Shown here one piece after another: positions 50,770 to 59,461 of a stretch of DNA of 64,000 bases. The number at the start of each line of letters is the position of its first letter. Position 1 is the first letter of the stretch. The stretch lies in contig NZ_JAKWFK010000012.1 in the NCBI RefSeq assembly GCF_029522115.1, positions 1 through 64,000 on the forward strand, in the 5' to 3' direction. The translations under genes and the position numbers were made by a program. The stretch comes from Trinickia sp. Y13 (GTDB lineage: Bacteria > Pseudomonadota > Gammaproteobacteria > Burkholderiales > Burkholderiaceae). The notes beneath the pieces were generated by a model, which was not told the origin of the DNA, searched no databases, and saw only the letters and a list, made by a program, of their open reading frames with translations.

Positions 50770-51282
50770 TCAGATCGAACGCATCCAAATGTGCGGGATG
50801 CCGTCCTCGTCATGTATCTCCGAGATCGGCTCGAAGCCGAACGCGCCATAGAACATTTGCAGATGGGCCTGCGCGTGCAGCTTAATCGCCGCCTCAGGCC
50901 ACTGCGCCACGATATGCCTGAGCGCCTGTTCCAGCATCGCGCTGCCCAACCCGATGCGGCGAAAATCTGAGGTGGTCAGCACCCGTCCGATCCGAACATC
51001 GGCATCGGACGGGTCCGGCAGCAACACACGAAGGTAACCGGCCAGGCTCGGACCGGCGACACGTCCTTCATCGGGCCGTGCCTCTGTTGCGGGGGCATAG
51101 GCCAGCAAGTGCCATGCATCTTTGTCGAGGCCGTCGATGTCGTGATAGACGCATTGCTGTTCGACGATGAACACGGCATTGCGCGCCGCGAGCACGTCGT
51201 ACACCTCGGTGGCCGTGAGCCCTGAGAACGGTGTCCAACGCCATTCGAGTAAAGGATGGGGGTCTTGGATCGGAGCGGTCAT
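50770..51282 (-). CDS. ElaA-type GNAT acetyltransferase
   Basis: 170 aa from the ATG at 51282. The ElaA pattern is clear: LEWRWTPFSGLTATEVYDVL at the start, VFIVEQQCVYHDIDGLD, then the acetyl-CoA loop VLTTSDFRRIGLGSAML and the C-terminal YGAFGFEPISEIHDEDGIPH. The substrate is unknown. It follows the MoeA-SUKH gene on the same strand after 113 bp. Its GC content matches the chromosome, so it is probably the edge of the conserved region. Confidence 0.85.
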   Translation of the reverse strand: MTAPIQDPHPLLEWRWTPFSGLTATEVYDVLAARNAVFIVEQQCVYHDIDGLDKDAWHLLAYAPATEARPDEGRVAGPSLAGYLRVLLPDPSDADVRIGRVLTTSDFRRIGLGSAMLEQALRHIVAQWPEAAIKLHAQAHLQMFYGAFGFEPISEIHDEDGIPHIWMRSI

Positions 51283-51395
51283 GGCGAATCCGGGAGTGCA
51301 ATGACCGACGATTATGCTGCGCGGTCGACGCAAACGCCAGAGCCGAACCATGGGCAATTGCGTCGAGCCTTTGCGTGAAATGATGGGGCTTGCCG

Positions 51396-53441
51396 CTATT
51401 CTTCCCGCTCTTCCAGCCCTATCGTCGCGACAACGTGCCGTGATAACCATTGCGTGAAGCTAGCCGCCACGCGCTCACGCCGATCGTCGTCGTGCAGCAT
51501 ACGGATCACCTGGCCCACCGTGCCCCCTGGCGCCGGGTCGAGGTCGATGCATAGGCCATCGCCCATGCCGTTTCGCGTCAAGGGAATCCATTTGAGGTTG
51601 TACCAGTCGTCCTTCACGCCGGCATCGGGATCGGACGTCATGCCGTCGAACTCTCCTTCCACTACGAGTTCGCGCCACGTGGTCCATTCGGAGAGAATGC
51701 CTTGGATGTCGAGCAGGCTCTCTCCTTCGAAACACACACCTCCCTGATCGGCTTGCCCGTTGTGCCGCTTCAAGCTTTCGACGAAGTCCTGAGGCAGCTT
51801 CACGCCCAACGCGCCCTCGAGGATCTTAATGTCGTCGTCGCTCGCGCCGGCGTTGAACCCGCCGGGGATAGCGCGCGGCTGCGCCTGCAACCACGCTTCG
51901 AGATGTGCCCACGATTGGGTGACGTCCAACTGGGGTTGTTCCATTGATTCAGCCTCCATTGAAGATTCGGTTGAGGGATTGGCGCCGGTGACGATTGGGA
52001 TCGGCTCTGCAAGCGCGCAGTTGGGCTCGGCGGGCTGCCGCATCGGGTCCAAGCGCAAGAAGTGGATGCGGCTTCCGGCCGCGAGACGGCCCGGGCAAGC
52101 AGGGATCGCGGCGATGACTTCCGCATCGAGAAAGGCCCCGATGCGATGGGGGGCTTGATCCGGCAGAGGATCGATCAGCGGTTCGCCACGCGGACCCCAT
52201 ACGATCTTTGCCCAGAGCATCAGGTTGATTTCGCTATCGCACTGAACCGCTCGCGCGAGTTCGCCGATTTCCCAATGGGGCCCGGGCATATCGACGAACT
52301 CATAAAGGTCGAGCACGCGCCGCACCACGACGTGCATGAGCACGGCGACGGAACTGAGGAAACCGGGGAGGTTGATCAAGGTGGCCTGGTCGCGATGCAG
52401 CACACTGCGAGAGCCGCGCGGGATGCCATGAGCGTCGATGAAGTTGAAGACTTCCGTGTAGGGTGGCGAACGATCTTGCCCCACCCCCACGTTAAACCGC
52501 TCCCCCGGCGTCTGCCGTATTTCGGTGACGTCGTTGAATGAGGAAGCGCCGAACCAGGAGACGCAATTCAACCCCAAAAGCTGAAACGGCCGGGTCGATA
52601 ACATGCCGCAGCCGATGATCAGATCGTACTGCTCTTGAAGTTTGATCACTCGCTGTCTGTACGCGCGCTCCGCGTCCCGCTGCGCCTGCGTTGATAGCCC
52701 CGCCGTGGGAGGCGGCGACAAGTGCTCGATCCGGACCTCGCCAAAGCCCCATCGTTGCAGCAAGGCGCGAATGTATGGCCCGCAAGTATCGGGCGTTTGC
52801 CAGTCTTTCCGCGAGGCTAGCGGGGGACGACGATCGTAACTGGAAACAAGGATGCCAATACGGGGACGCTTGCTCACCTTCAGCTCGCGGACACCCGCTG
52901 CAATCAAAACTGCCTGCCGCTCCGGCGTGATGCGTTGCCCGTTCGTAAGCAGCGTGTCCCCAACCGCGTACTGGCTGCCTTTTCCAATGACACAAGCTCC
53001 GCGGACGAGCGGGCGTTGTAGCACAATTCGTTCGTTCCAAACTGCATCGTGCGCGAGGGCGGGATCGCTCGCCACGAGCGTATCGGCGCTCACCGGTAGT
53101 GGCCCATACGCATGCATTTCAGCGGCTGCACCTGGCTCCAGGACATGAATCCATGGATCTGCGACGCGACGCGACGCGCTCGCCAGGGCCCTATCGACGC
53201 GCAGCTTCGATGCGTGAACGGGCTGCGTGAAATTCACATCTGCCGCGCGCAATGCGTATCCGTCGCACGCGGCTACATCGCAAGGCGGGACAGCGCCGCG
53301 TGCCACTACTGCTTCGGATGTCACACGCATACATGCATCCTCCACCGAGACCGTTTCCGCTTGCCGCACACGCGCGATTGCTTGCGGACAGCGGCTGTAA
53401 GCGGCATTTAACCAGTCTGGAAATGAATGTTGGTCGCGCAT
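51396..53441 (-). CDS. MoeA-like protein fused to an SMI1/KNR4 (SUKH) domain
   Basis: 681 aa from the ATG at 53441 (GAGGAG just upstream). Residues 1-465 resemble MoeA: the N-terminal VPPCDVAACDGYALRAAD matches the MoeA P-x-F-D-N-S-A-M-D-G-Y-A motif, KVSKRPRIGILVSSYD starts the MPT-binding fold, and INLPGFLSSVAVLMH matches the late L-P-G-N-P-V-S-A motif. The usual G-G-x-S-x-G motif is replaced by GCGMLSTRPF and N-P is lost, so insertase activity is doubtful. A linker (466-499) leads to a full SUKH domain at 500-681 (LEGALGVKLPQDFVESLKRH, then WIPLTRNGMGDGLCIDLDP). An internal ATG at 51944 has GGAGG 8 nt upstream and could make the SUKH part alone (182 aa). It lies 25 bp after a NucA/NucB-type nuclease gene, suggesting an immunity role. 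Confidence 0.8.
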   Translation of the reverse strand: MRDQHSFPDWLNAAYSRCPQAIARVRQAETVSVEDACMRVTSEAVVARGAVPPCDVAACDGYALRAADVNFTQPVHASKLRVDRALASASRRVADPWIHVLEPGAAAEMHAYGPLPVSADTLVASDPALAHDAVWNERIVLQRPLVRGACVIGKGSQYAVGDTLLTNGQRITPERQAVLIAAGVRELKVSKRPRIGILVSSYDRRPPLASRKDWQTPDTCGPYIRALLQRWGFGEVRIEHLSPPPTAGLSTQAQRDAERAYRQRVIKLQEQYDLIIGCGMLSTRPFQLLGLNCVSWFGASSFNDVTEIRQTPGERFNVGVGQDRSPPYTEVFNFIDAHGIPRGSRSVLHRDQATLINLPGFLSSVAVLMHVVVRRVLDLYEFVDMPGPHWEIGELARAVQCDSEINLMLWAKIVWGPRGEPLIDPLPDQAPHRIGAFLDAEVIAAIPACPGRLAAGSRIHFLRLDPMRQPAEPNCALAEPIPIVTGANPSTESSMEAESMEQPQLDVTQSWAHLEAWLQAQPRAIPGGFNAGASDDDIKILEGALGVKLPQDFVESLKRHNGQADQGGVCFEGESLLDIQGILSEWTTWRELVVEGEFDGMTSDPDAGVKDDWYNLKWIPLTRNGMGDGLCIDLDPAPGGTVGQVIRMLHDDDRRERVAASFTQWLSRHVVATIGLEEREE
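51944..51957 (-). promoter_or_regulatory. Internal ribosome binding site for a free SUKH domain
   Basis: GGAGG at 51953-51957 on the minus strand stands 8 nt before an in-frame ATG (51944-51942). The product would begin MEQPQLDVTQSWAHLEAWLQ, which resembles the usual start of stand-alone SMI1/KNR4 proteins. Confidence 0.6.
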
Positions 53442-53466
53442 CGTCTCCTCGACCTTCCGGCTCTTC

Positions 53467-54621
53467 TCAGGCATTTGGACCCGCTGCTTCTTGCTCGCAG
53501 TCGTCTGGAACGCGCTGCACGTTGTTGCCAGGTTCGACATCGACAAAGAATTCCTCGCCATCGAGAACGCGTTGCCCCGTCAAAAAGCATCCAAGCCGCC
53601 CCCCTGACTTCCGGTTATCACCGCGGTCGATCCGTCGCACCGAGAAGCCTTCGCCGAATGTCTTGCCGTCTGCGCCTTCGTTTGAGGCGGCGAACGGATA
53701 TTCATCACAATCGCAATCGCTGGGTGCATCATCGGGGTCGCCCGTAAACGTGCACTGGCCGGTCACCTTGCCGTATTGCACGACGCATTGGTCTGTGGAC
53801 GTCTTGCGATTTTTCTTTCGCTGGACCAGGTCGCGCAAGCGCGTGAGAGGCCGCGCCTCACTCCCCTTGAGAATCGTTCCGTCGCCTCTGGCAACGAATT
53901 TCCCAGGCATCCCCGCTGCTTGAGCGTCCCTAATATGGGCGGCGGACTCGTCGACATCCGGATCGTTCGTCTTAACCGATCGCATGATGGCTGGCGCGTC
54001 GGGGTAAACGCACCCTCGAGTGCCCGACTTCGCAAGCCCGATGTCGCATCGAATTTGCGGCACGTGAACCATGCCGCGAAACGGCACGACACTCCGCCCG
54101 TCTTCGAACGAATCACCGCTCTTTGCAACGATGTATTCGACGTAGGGCATGAACGTCCGCTGATTTTCCCCGTTCATGTTCGGCGTTAGCATAACGACTA
54201 CCTCGTTCGACAACCCACCGATCGCCAAGGGCACTCCGGCGTTGGGGGCAATGGTGCAAGCGTCCCCGCACTCGATGATCGGTTTGATCTGCAAGCCCGC
54301 GCCACTCCCCGAGACGAGCCGCGTCCTGAAGCGGAATTTCAACGGCCACTCGAGTCGATTCAATCGATTGTCTGAATATGCATAGGCGTCGATTTCAACG
54401 CGGCCAACCTCGGAATTCGTGTCGTCGGTGATCACATACTCCAGAGGCTCGGATCTTTGGCAAAACGCACCACGGCCCAATAATGAGTCGTTGGAGGTCT
54501 TTTGCACGACCGTCGTGCATATCGGAGATACATCCGATGCACTATCCGCGCATGCGGTACCGGACGAGCTCAATATCGCCCCGCAAAAAAGCAACCAACG
54601 ATACAGATCCGATTTCGTCAT
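53467..54621 (-). CDS. Secreted protein with C-terminal NucA/NucB-type DNase domain
   Basis: 384 aa with a Sec signal peptide (WLLFCGAILSSSGTACA, cut near residue 25). The middle part has QIRCDIGLAKSGTRGCVYPD and AAHIRDAQAAGMPGKF followed by ARPLTRLRD, and the C-terminus has DCDCDEYPFAASNEGA (from residue 302) and RLGCFLTGQRVLDGEEFFV. The C-D-E-Y-P-F-A-S block is the hallmark of NucA/NucB sporulation-type nucleases, with D306/E307 the likely catalytic acids. Family members are secreted DNases. Eight or more cysteines suggest disulfides. GGGAG precedes the ATG. GC content is visibly lower than the flanks (30 of 60 bases at 54481-54540). The next gene encodes a SUKH domain, so this may be a toxin; a simple nutrient or biofilm DNase is the alternative. 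Confidence 0.78.
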   Translation of the reverse strand: MTKSDLYRWLLFCGAILSSSGTACADSASDVSPICTTVVQKTSNDSLLGRGAFCQRSEPLEYVITDDTNSEVGRVEIDAYAYSDNRLNRLEWPLKFRFRTRLVSGSGAGLQIKPIIECGDACTIAPNAGVPLAIGGLSNEVVVMLTPNMNGENQRTFMPYVEYIVAKSGDSFEDGRSVVPFRGMVHVPQIRCDIGLAKSGTRGCVYPDAPAIMRSVKTNDPDVDESAAHIRDAQAAGMPGKFVARGDGTILKGSEARPLTRLRDLVQRKKNRKTSTDQCVVQYGKVTGQCTFTGDPDDAPSDCDCDEYPFAASNEGADGKTFGEGFSVRRIDRGDNRKSGGRLGCFLTGQRVLDGEEFFVDVEPGNNVQRVPDDCEQEAAGPNA

Positions 54622-54911
54622 ATTCGCTCCCTTATGACACGCTCCACGACGTGAGGAAGCAACGGTAGATCAAGGAAGGAGGACTTTGAGCGATACGCGA
54701 TAATTTTCAGACGAAGAGAAGGGAATGCCCAGTGAGAGAAGACAAGCAGGCGGGTGGCGCATGAATGTGCACTAAAGATCATCGCGCCATTCGATTGCTG
54801 CAAGACTATGCCATTCGGCCGAATCGCCCCGTGTTGCCCGAGCGCGTAGCATGGCTTTCATTCGTGCATCGCGTCTCGTTTTCGCGCATGCCGCCACGGA
54901 GCCACGCACCC
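54622..54911. other. Divergent promoter region, nuclease / pyruvyl transferase
   Basis: About 290 bp, AT-richer than the chromosome average, between two divergent genes. Open frame runs through its right part but does not look coding. No clear -35/-10 pair. Confidence 0.4.
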
Positions 54912-56126
54912 ATGTCCGAGCCAACACACGCCGCTGAAACCGTCATCTTCGGCGCCTTCGATCGTCACAATTTCGGAGACCTTCTCTTCGCGCACATTGC
55001 TGAGCGGATGCTGCCCGAGCGGCGTTTGCGCTTCGCCGGCTTGGCGCAAGTCGATCTAAGCCGATATGGCGGTCACAAAGTCGAAGCGGTGTCGACGCTG
55101 GCCCGTTCCTGCGCCGATCGGCCAGTCGACATCGTTCACGCCGGCGGCGAACTGCTCACGTGCAATGCATGGGAAGCCGCCGTCATGCTGGCGTCGGCCG
55201 AGCATGCGAAAGCAGTCATCGGTCAACGCGCCGCGTGGCGATCGGCACCGCTCGAATGGGCCGACCATCATCTCGGGATACGCGCATGGGCGCCGTACGT
55301 CTTGCCCCGCGAGCGTTTCGCACACGCGCGCGTACTTGCCTTCAACGCAGTGGGCGGCGTCGATTTGAACGAGTGCGAGCCAGGCATGCGTGCGCAAGTC
55401 ATCGAGACGCTGGCAAGCGCCTCGGACGTCACCGTGCGAGACATCGTCACGCAGCAAGCGCTCGACGCAAGCGGCATCGCCGCACGGCTTCTGCCCGATC
55501 CCGCAGTGATGGTCGAAGCGCTCTTCGGCGATGTCGTTCGCACACGCATCGCTTCGGAGCCGGTCGCATCGATCAGGAATGCCTGTCCGAACGGTTATAT
55601 CGCGGCGCAGTTCAGCGCCGATTTCGGCGACGACCGCTCCCTCGACGAAATCGCCTCGCAACTGGACATGGCGGCCCAATCTCATGGCCTGGGCGTCGCC
55701 TTCTTCTGCACCGGCATCGCCCCGTGGCACGACGACCTAGCGGTGTTCGAACGAACCCGGCAACGCATGCGCACTGCCTCGGTGCATATTTTGAGTTCGC
55801 CACATCTATGGGACATATGCGCGCTCATCGCGGGCAGCCGCGTTTTTTGCGGAAGCAGTCTGCACGGCAGGATTGTCGCTGCCGCGTTCGCCCTTGCGCG
55901 CGTCAATCTCCTGCACCCGGTTCTGACGTCTGCCCAGAGCAAGCAAGCTGCGTTCGCCGCGACTTGGGAAGATGCCGATATGCCGGGCGCAGTCGACATC
56001 ACCGAAACGGCGCAAGCGGTGAGCGCCGCCCTTGCGATCGAACAGGCTCGGCATGAGCGTATTGCGTACAGGCTCGTGCACACCTATCGGGAAGGGTTCG
56101 AGCGCTTATCGGCACTGCTGGCCTAG
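54912..56126 (+). CDS. Polysaccharide pyruvyl transferase family protein
   Basis: 404 aa from the ATG at 54912 (GGAG 10 nt upstream; ATG 54888 is possible). Family features include the start VIFGAFDRHNFGDLLFAHI, a G-G-E loop (VDIVHAGGELL), VTVRDIVTQQAL and the C-terminal SRVFCGSSLHGRIVAAAF, which is the typical S-x-L-H donor site. These enzymes add ketal pyruvate from PEP to sugars of exopolysaccharides or secondary cell-wall polymers. No other polysaccharide genes are nearby, so it is an orphan. It may belong to the accessory island with the nuclease gene. Confidence 0.8.
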   Translation: MSEPTHAAETVIFGAFDRHNFGDLLFAHIAERMLPERRLRFAGLAQVDLSRYGGHKVEAVSTLARSCADRPVDIVHAGGELLTCNAWEAAVMLASAEHAKAVIGQRAAWRSAPLEWADHHLGIRAWAPYVLPRERFAHARVLAFNAVGGVDLNECEPGMRAQVIETLASASDVTVRDIVTQQALDASGIAARLLPDPAVMVEALFGDVVRTRIASEPVASIRNACPNGYIAAQFSADFGDDRSLDEIASQLDMAAQSHGLGVAFFCTGIAPWHDDLAVFERTRQRMRTASVHILSSPHLWDICALIAGSRVFCGSSLHGRIVAAAFALARVNLLHPVLTSAQSKQAAFAATWEDADMPGAVDITETAQAVSAALAIEQARHERIAYRLVHTYREGFERLSALLA

Positions 56127-56183
56127 CGGTCTTCACATTCGCCCATTTCTGGCTTCGGCCCACGCGACAATGCATCGAGGCCC

Positions 56184-57713
56184 TCAGTCGCGCGATTTTC
56201 GACTCTGCGTACGCCGCTTATGTCGAGCCTTTCGCTCGTCGGAGATGACGCCAGCAAGACGTTGCGCGGCGGCCAGCATTTGCGCGCTGTCAAAGCCGCC
56301 GAACCCCAAAACCAAACCGGGCCGCTCGCTGCCGGGCGAAAACATCGGCGACACGGCTCGCACCGAAACGCCCGCCTTCGCGGCTCTTTCGACGATCGCG
56401 CGGTCGTCGATGCCTGGCGCGAGCCAGAGGACGAGGTGCATGCCTTGGTCGCCGGGCTCCACCCATGCCAAGTCCTTCGGCAGCAACGCGCCGAGCGTCG
56501 CGATCAGTTGCGTGCGCTGCTCCGAGTACACATTGCGCACCTTTCGAATATGCCGCTCCAGGTGCCCTTCGGCCATGAAAGCGGCAAGCACATGTTGATC
56601 GGCGTTCGGCGGGTGACGATCCATCAGCACACGGGCCCCGCAAAATGCATCGACCAAATCGTCCGGGGCGATCAGATAACCCAAGCGCAACGAAGGAAAC
56701 AAAATCTTGCTGAACGTGCCGAGATAAATCACCCGATCGGGATCCAATCCCTGAAGCGACGGAAACGGATAGCCCTCGTAGCGCAACTCGCTGTCGTAAT
56801 CGTCTTCCACCACCCATGCCCGCTGCGCCCGAGCCCACGTCAGCAGCGCGCTACGGCGAGCCATGCTCATCGGCACGCCTAGCGGGTACTGATGCGAAGG
56901 CGTGACGAAGGCGGCGCGGGCATGCGGCGCCAGGCGAATTCCCGCTTCCACGTCGATGCCTTCCGCGTCTACCGGCACCCGAACCATCCCATCGCGATGG
57001 CCCGTGTGCTCCAGTACCGCCGTGACGCCGCGATAAGCGGGGTTCTCGACCCAAGCCTGATCGCGCAACCCAAGCAATACTTGAGACGCCAGAAACAGCC
57101 CCTGCTGCGTCCCGCTGGTCACGATCACCTGCTCCGGTTCGCAACGCACCGAGCGCGATTTACGGACATAGCCGGCGATCGCTTCGCGCAACGACCGAGC
57201 GCCTAGCGGGTCGGCATAGCCGGCCGGTGCGCCGGGGCCTTTCGCGCGCAATCGGTTGCCGAGCCGGCGCCAAACGTCCGCGGGCGCGGTCAGCCCGACC
57301 GGGACCGAGATCGCGAACGGCACTTGCGCGAGCGGCGTAAATTCCCGAGCGAGCGCCGCGAAAGCCGCCGCATTTTCCGGCAAATCGGCAAGTGCCGAGC
57401 GGCGGCGCCTGGCGCGGGTCTCGCTCGGCGCCCGCTCCAAGGCCAACGCTTGGGCGACGCGGGTACCTACGCCCCGCTTCGCTTCCAAAAAGCCCTCGGC
57501 GATCAATTGCTCGTAGGCTTCCAGCACTGTCCCGCGCGAAACACGCAGCGACGCTGCCAGCAGGCGCGTCGACGGTAACGCATCACCGGGCCCGATGTCG
57601 CCTTTGCGCACGGCGTCCCGTACCGCGTGCGCCACTTGGCGACTGAGGTTGCCGGCCATGCGGTCGATCGCGCCGAAAGACGGAATGTCGGCAACGCGGG
57701 CCGTCCTCGCCAT
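56184..57713 (-). CDS. MocR/PdxR-type GntR regulator with aminotransferase domain
   Basis: A 509-aa fusion. The GntR winged helix (residues ~25-90, with GDALPSTRLLAASLRVSRGTV) binds DNA. A linker of about 60 residues leads to a class I aminotransferase-like domain (about 150-490) with the PLP lysine in GTFSKILFPSLRLGY, VEDDYDSELRY and an AFVTPSHQYPLG loop. Such regulators sense PLP or amino-type ligands; PdxR members control vitamin B6 genes and others control taurine or GABA use. It is divergent from the paiB gene across about 140 bp, and a target there is likely. Confidence 0.88.
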   Translation of the reverse strand: MARTARVADIPSFGAIDRMAGNLSRQVAHAVRDAVRKGDIGPGDALPSTRLLAASLRVSRGTVLEAYEQLIAEGFLEAKRGVGTRVAQALALERAPSETRARRRRSALADLPENAAAFAALAREFTPLAQVPFAISVPVGLTAPADVWRRLGNRLRAKGPGAPAGYADPLGARSLREAIAGYVRKSRSVRCEPEQVIVTSGTQQGLFLASQVLLGLRDQAWVENPAYRGVTAVLEHTGHRDGMVRVPVDAEGIDVEAGIRLAPHARAAFVTPSHQYPLGVPMSMARRSALLTWARAQRAWVVEDDYDSELRYEGYPFPSLQGLDPDRVIYLGTFSKILFPSLRLGYLIAPDDLVDAFCGARVLMDRHPPNADQHVLAAFMAEGHLERHIRKVRNVYSEQRTQLIATLGALLPKDLAWVEPGDQGMHLVLWLAPGIDDRAIVERAAKAGVSVRAVSPMFSPGSERPGLVLGFGGFDSAQMLAAAQRLAGVISDERKARHKRRTQSRKSRD

Positions 57714-57855
57714 AATTCTGGCCTTCTAAAAATGCTCCAAATTGGACCTGTAGAATAAACCAGTTCAGCGCCACAATGGGTTCCAGCCGATCCAGGCTTA
57801 GATGACGCTTCGATCGCTCAGTGCAAGTAAAACCTCACCCGCTACCGGAACCGCC

Positions 57856-58494
57856 ATGTACGTACCCGACCCATTCAACGAATCCCGCACCGAGATCCTG
57901 CACGCGCATATCACGCGGCATCCGTTCGGCACGTTGATCACGCACGGCGCGGGCGGGCTGAACGCCAATCACTTGCCGTTCGAGCTCGCTTCGGCCGAGA
58001 GCGAGCTGGGCGTGTTGCACGCACACGTGGCCCGCGCCAATCCGGTATGGCAAGAGGTTGCGAACGGGGACGAGGTGCTCGTGGTCTTCACGGCGGGGGA
58101 TGCGTACATTTCGCCGAACTGGTATCCGAGCAAGCAGGAAACACACCGTCACGTGCCGACCTGGAATTACATCGCAGTCCACGCATATGGCCGCGTCAGC
58201 GTGCATGACGACGAGAAATACGTGCGCGGCGTGGTCGCTCGTTTGACACGAACGCATGAGGCATCGCAGGCGCGGCCCTGGAAAATGAGCGACGCGCCAA
58301 GCGATTTCGTCGATACGCTGCTCGCGTCTATCGTCGGCGTGCAAGTGGAAATCACGCGGCTCGTCGGCAAAAGCAAAGTGGGCCAGAATCGAGAAACGCG
58401 CGATATCCAAGGCGCCGGTGAAGCGCTCAGGGCGCGAGGACAGTTCGAAATCGGCGATGCCATGCTAGCCGAGGCGGCCCGCAAGCAAACGTGA
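57856..58494 (+). CDS. paiB: PaiB family FMN-binding protein
   Basis: 212 aa from the ATG at 57856, the conserved family start MYVPDPFNES. The split-barrel FMN-type fold shows HPFGTLITHGAGGLNANHLPF, SPNWYPSKQETHRHVPTWNY (the P-T-W-N-Y block of PaiB) and VGVQVEITRLVGKSKVGQNR. PaiB in Bacillus is a repressor of protease and sporulation genes; in proteobacteria the gene often sits beside a MocR regulator, as here. Its real function here is unknown. Confidence 0.88.
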   Translation: MYVPDPFNESRTEILHAHITRHPFGTLITHGAGGLNANHLPFELASAESELGVLHAHVARANPVWQEVANGDEVLVVFTAGDAYISPNWYPSKQETHRHVPTWNYIAVHAYGRVSVHDDEKYVRGVVARLTRTHEASQARPWKMSDAPSDFVDTLLASIVGVQVEITRLVGKSKVGQNRETRDIQGAGEALRARGQFEIGDAMLAEAARKQT

Positions 58495-58719
58495 CGCCGT
58501 ACAGCTCGCTCGCGCCGCCCGAGTCGCAAAGCGGTTGCGATTTGCGCGAGCGCCGATACGCCGATGGCTTGCCCGGCGCTGCATTGCGCATCTTGTCCGC
58601 CGTTGGGCGATGCGTTCGGTGCGCGACTGGCTCGGCGAAATGCCGGGAAATTGGCCATGGCGGTCGGCGCGCAACGGACAACAATGATGCGACCACGCAC
58701 TGCACTCTCTAAGTTCGCT

Positions 58720-59376
58720 ATGTCGACTCACGCTTTTTTCTCGGCAAACTTGCTGCTTGCCTACGCGGCCTATTTCGTCGGCACGGCCAGTCCGGGCCCG
58801 AGCAATCTCGCGATCATGTCGATCGCGGCCACGCAAGGGCGCCATGCCGCGCTCGCCTTCGCGTTCGGCGTCATTTCCGGCTCGATGTTTTGGGCAACGG
58901 TGGCCACGGTGGGCATCGCCGCCGCCCTGCTCGCCTATTCGCAATTTCTCTTCGCGATCAAGATCTTCGGCGGCCTGTATCTGCTATGGCTGGCGTTCAA
59001 ATCGGGGCGCACGGCATTCAGGCGCACGGCGCTCGCCCCCGCCGCAGAGACTTCATCGAAGGCGGATCGGCCACGGCCACAAGCGCTTCGCGCGCTATAC
59101 GTCCGGGGCGCGCTGCTGCATTTGACCAACCCAAAGGCCGTCCTCGTCTGGGCGTCGATCGTGGCGCTCTCGTCCGATCATGCAAGCCGCTCGCACGGCG
59201 CCGTGATTGCGGGCTGCGCCGCGATCGGAGTCGTTGTGTTCTGCAGCTACGCGGTCGTTTTTTCGATGGACACAGCTCGTCGGTTCTATACGCGAACCCG
59301 TCGCGCATTGGACGGATGCCTCGCCGTGGTCTTTGGAGTCGCCGGCATCCGGCTCTTGGCCTGGTCTTCCAGATAG
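58720..59376 (+). CDS. LysE/RhtB family amino-acid exporter
   Basis: 218 aa from the ATG at 58720, with about six membrane segments. The family signature TASPGPSNLAIMSIAATQGR lies at about residues 22-41, followed by the GLYLLWLAFKS helix and the LLHLTNPKAVLVWASIVAL segment. It exports small amino acids or derivatives across the inner membrane. It is 225 bp after paiB; a shared role with the MocR regulator is plausible because LysE exporters are frequent MocR targets. Confidence 0.87.
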   Translation: MSTHAFFSANLLLAYAAYFVGTASPGPSNLAIMSIAATQGRHAALAFAFGVISGSMFWATVATVGIAAALLAYSQFLFAIKIFGGLYLLWLAFKSGRTAFRRTALAPAAETSSKADRPRPQALRALYVRGALLHLTNPKAVLVWASIVALSSDHASRSHGAVIAGCAAIGVVVFCSYAVVFSMDTARRFYTRTRRALDGCLAVVFGVAGIRLLAWSSR

Positions 59377-59423
59377 ATCGTGGAGGCGGTTGGCGGTGGT
59401 GCTTTCACACGCCACAAAAAGAA

Positions 59424-59455
59424 AAACCCTGACGAGCCGAGACTGGTCAGGGTTT
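59424..59455 (-). terminator. Terminator of the tRNA-Cys transcript
   Basis: A perfect 10-bp stem (59446-59455 with 59424-59433) with a 12-nt loop, followed on the minus strand by T residues (TTCTTTTTG). Confidence 0.88.
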
Positions 59456-59461
59456 GAGACT

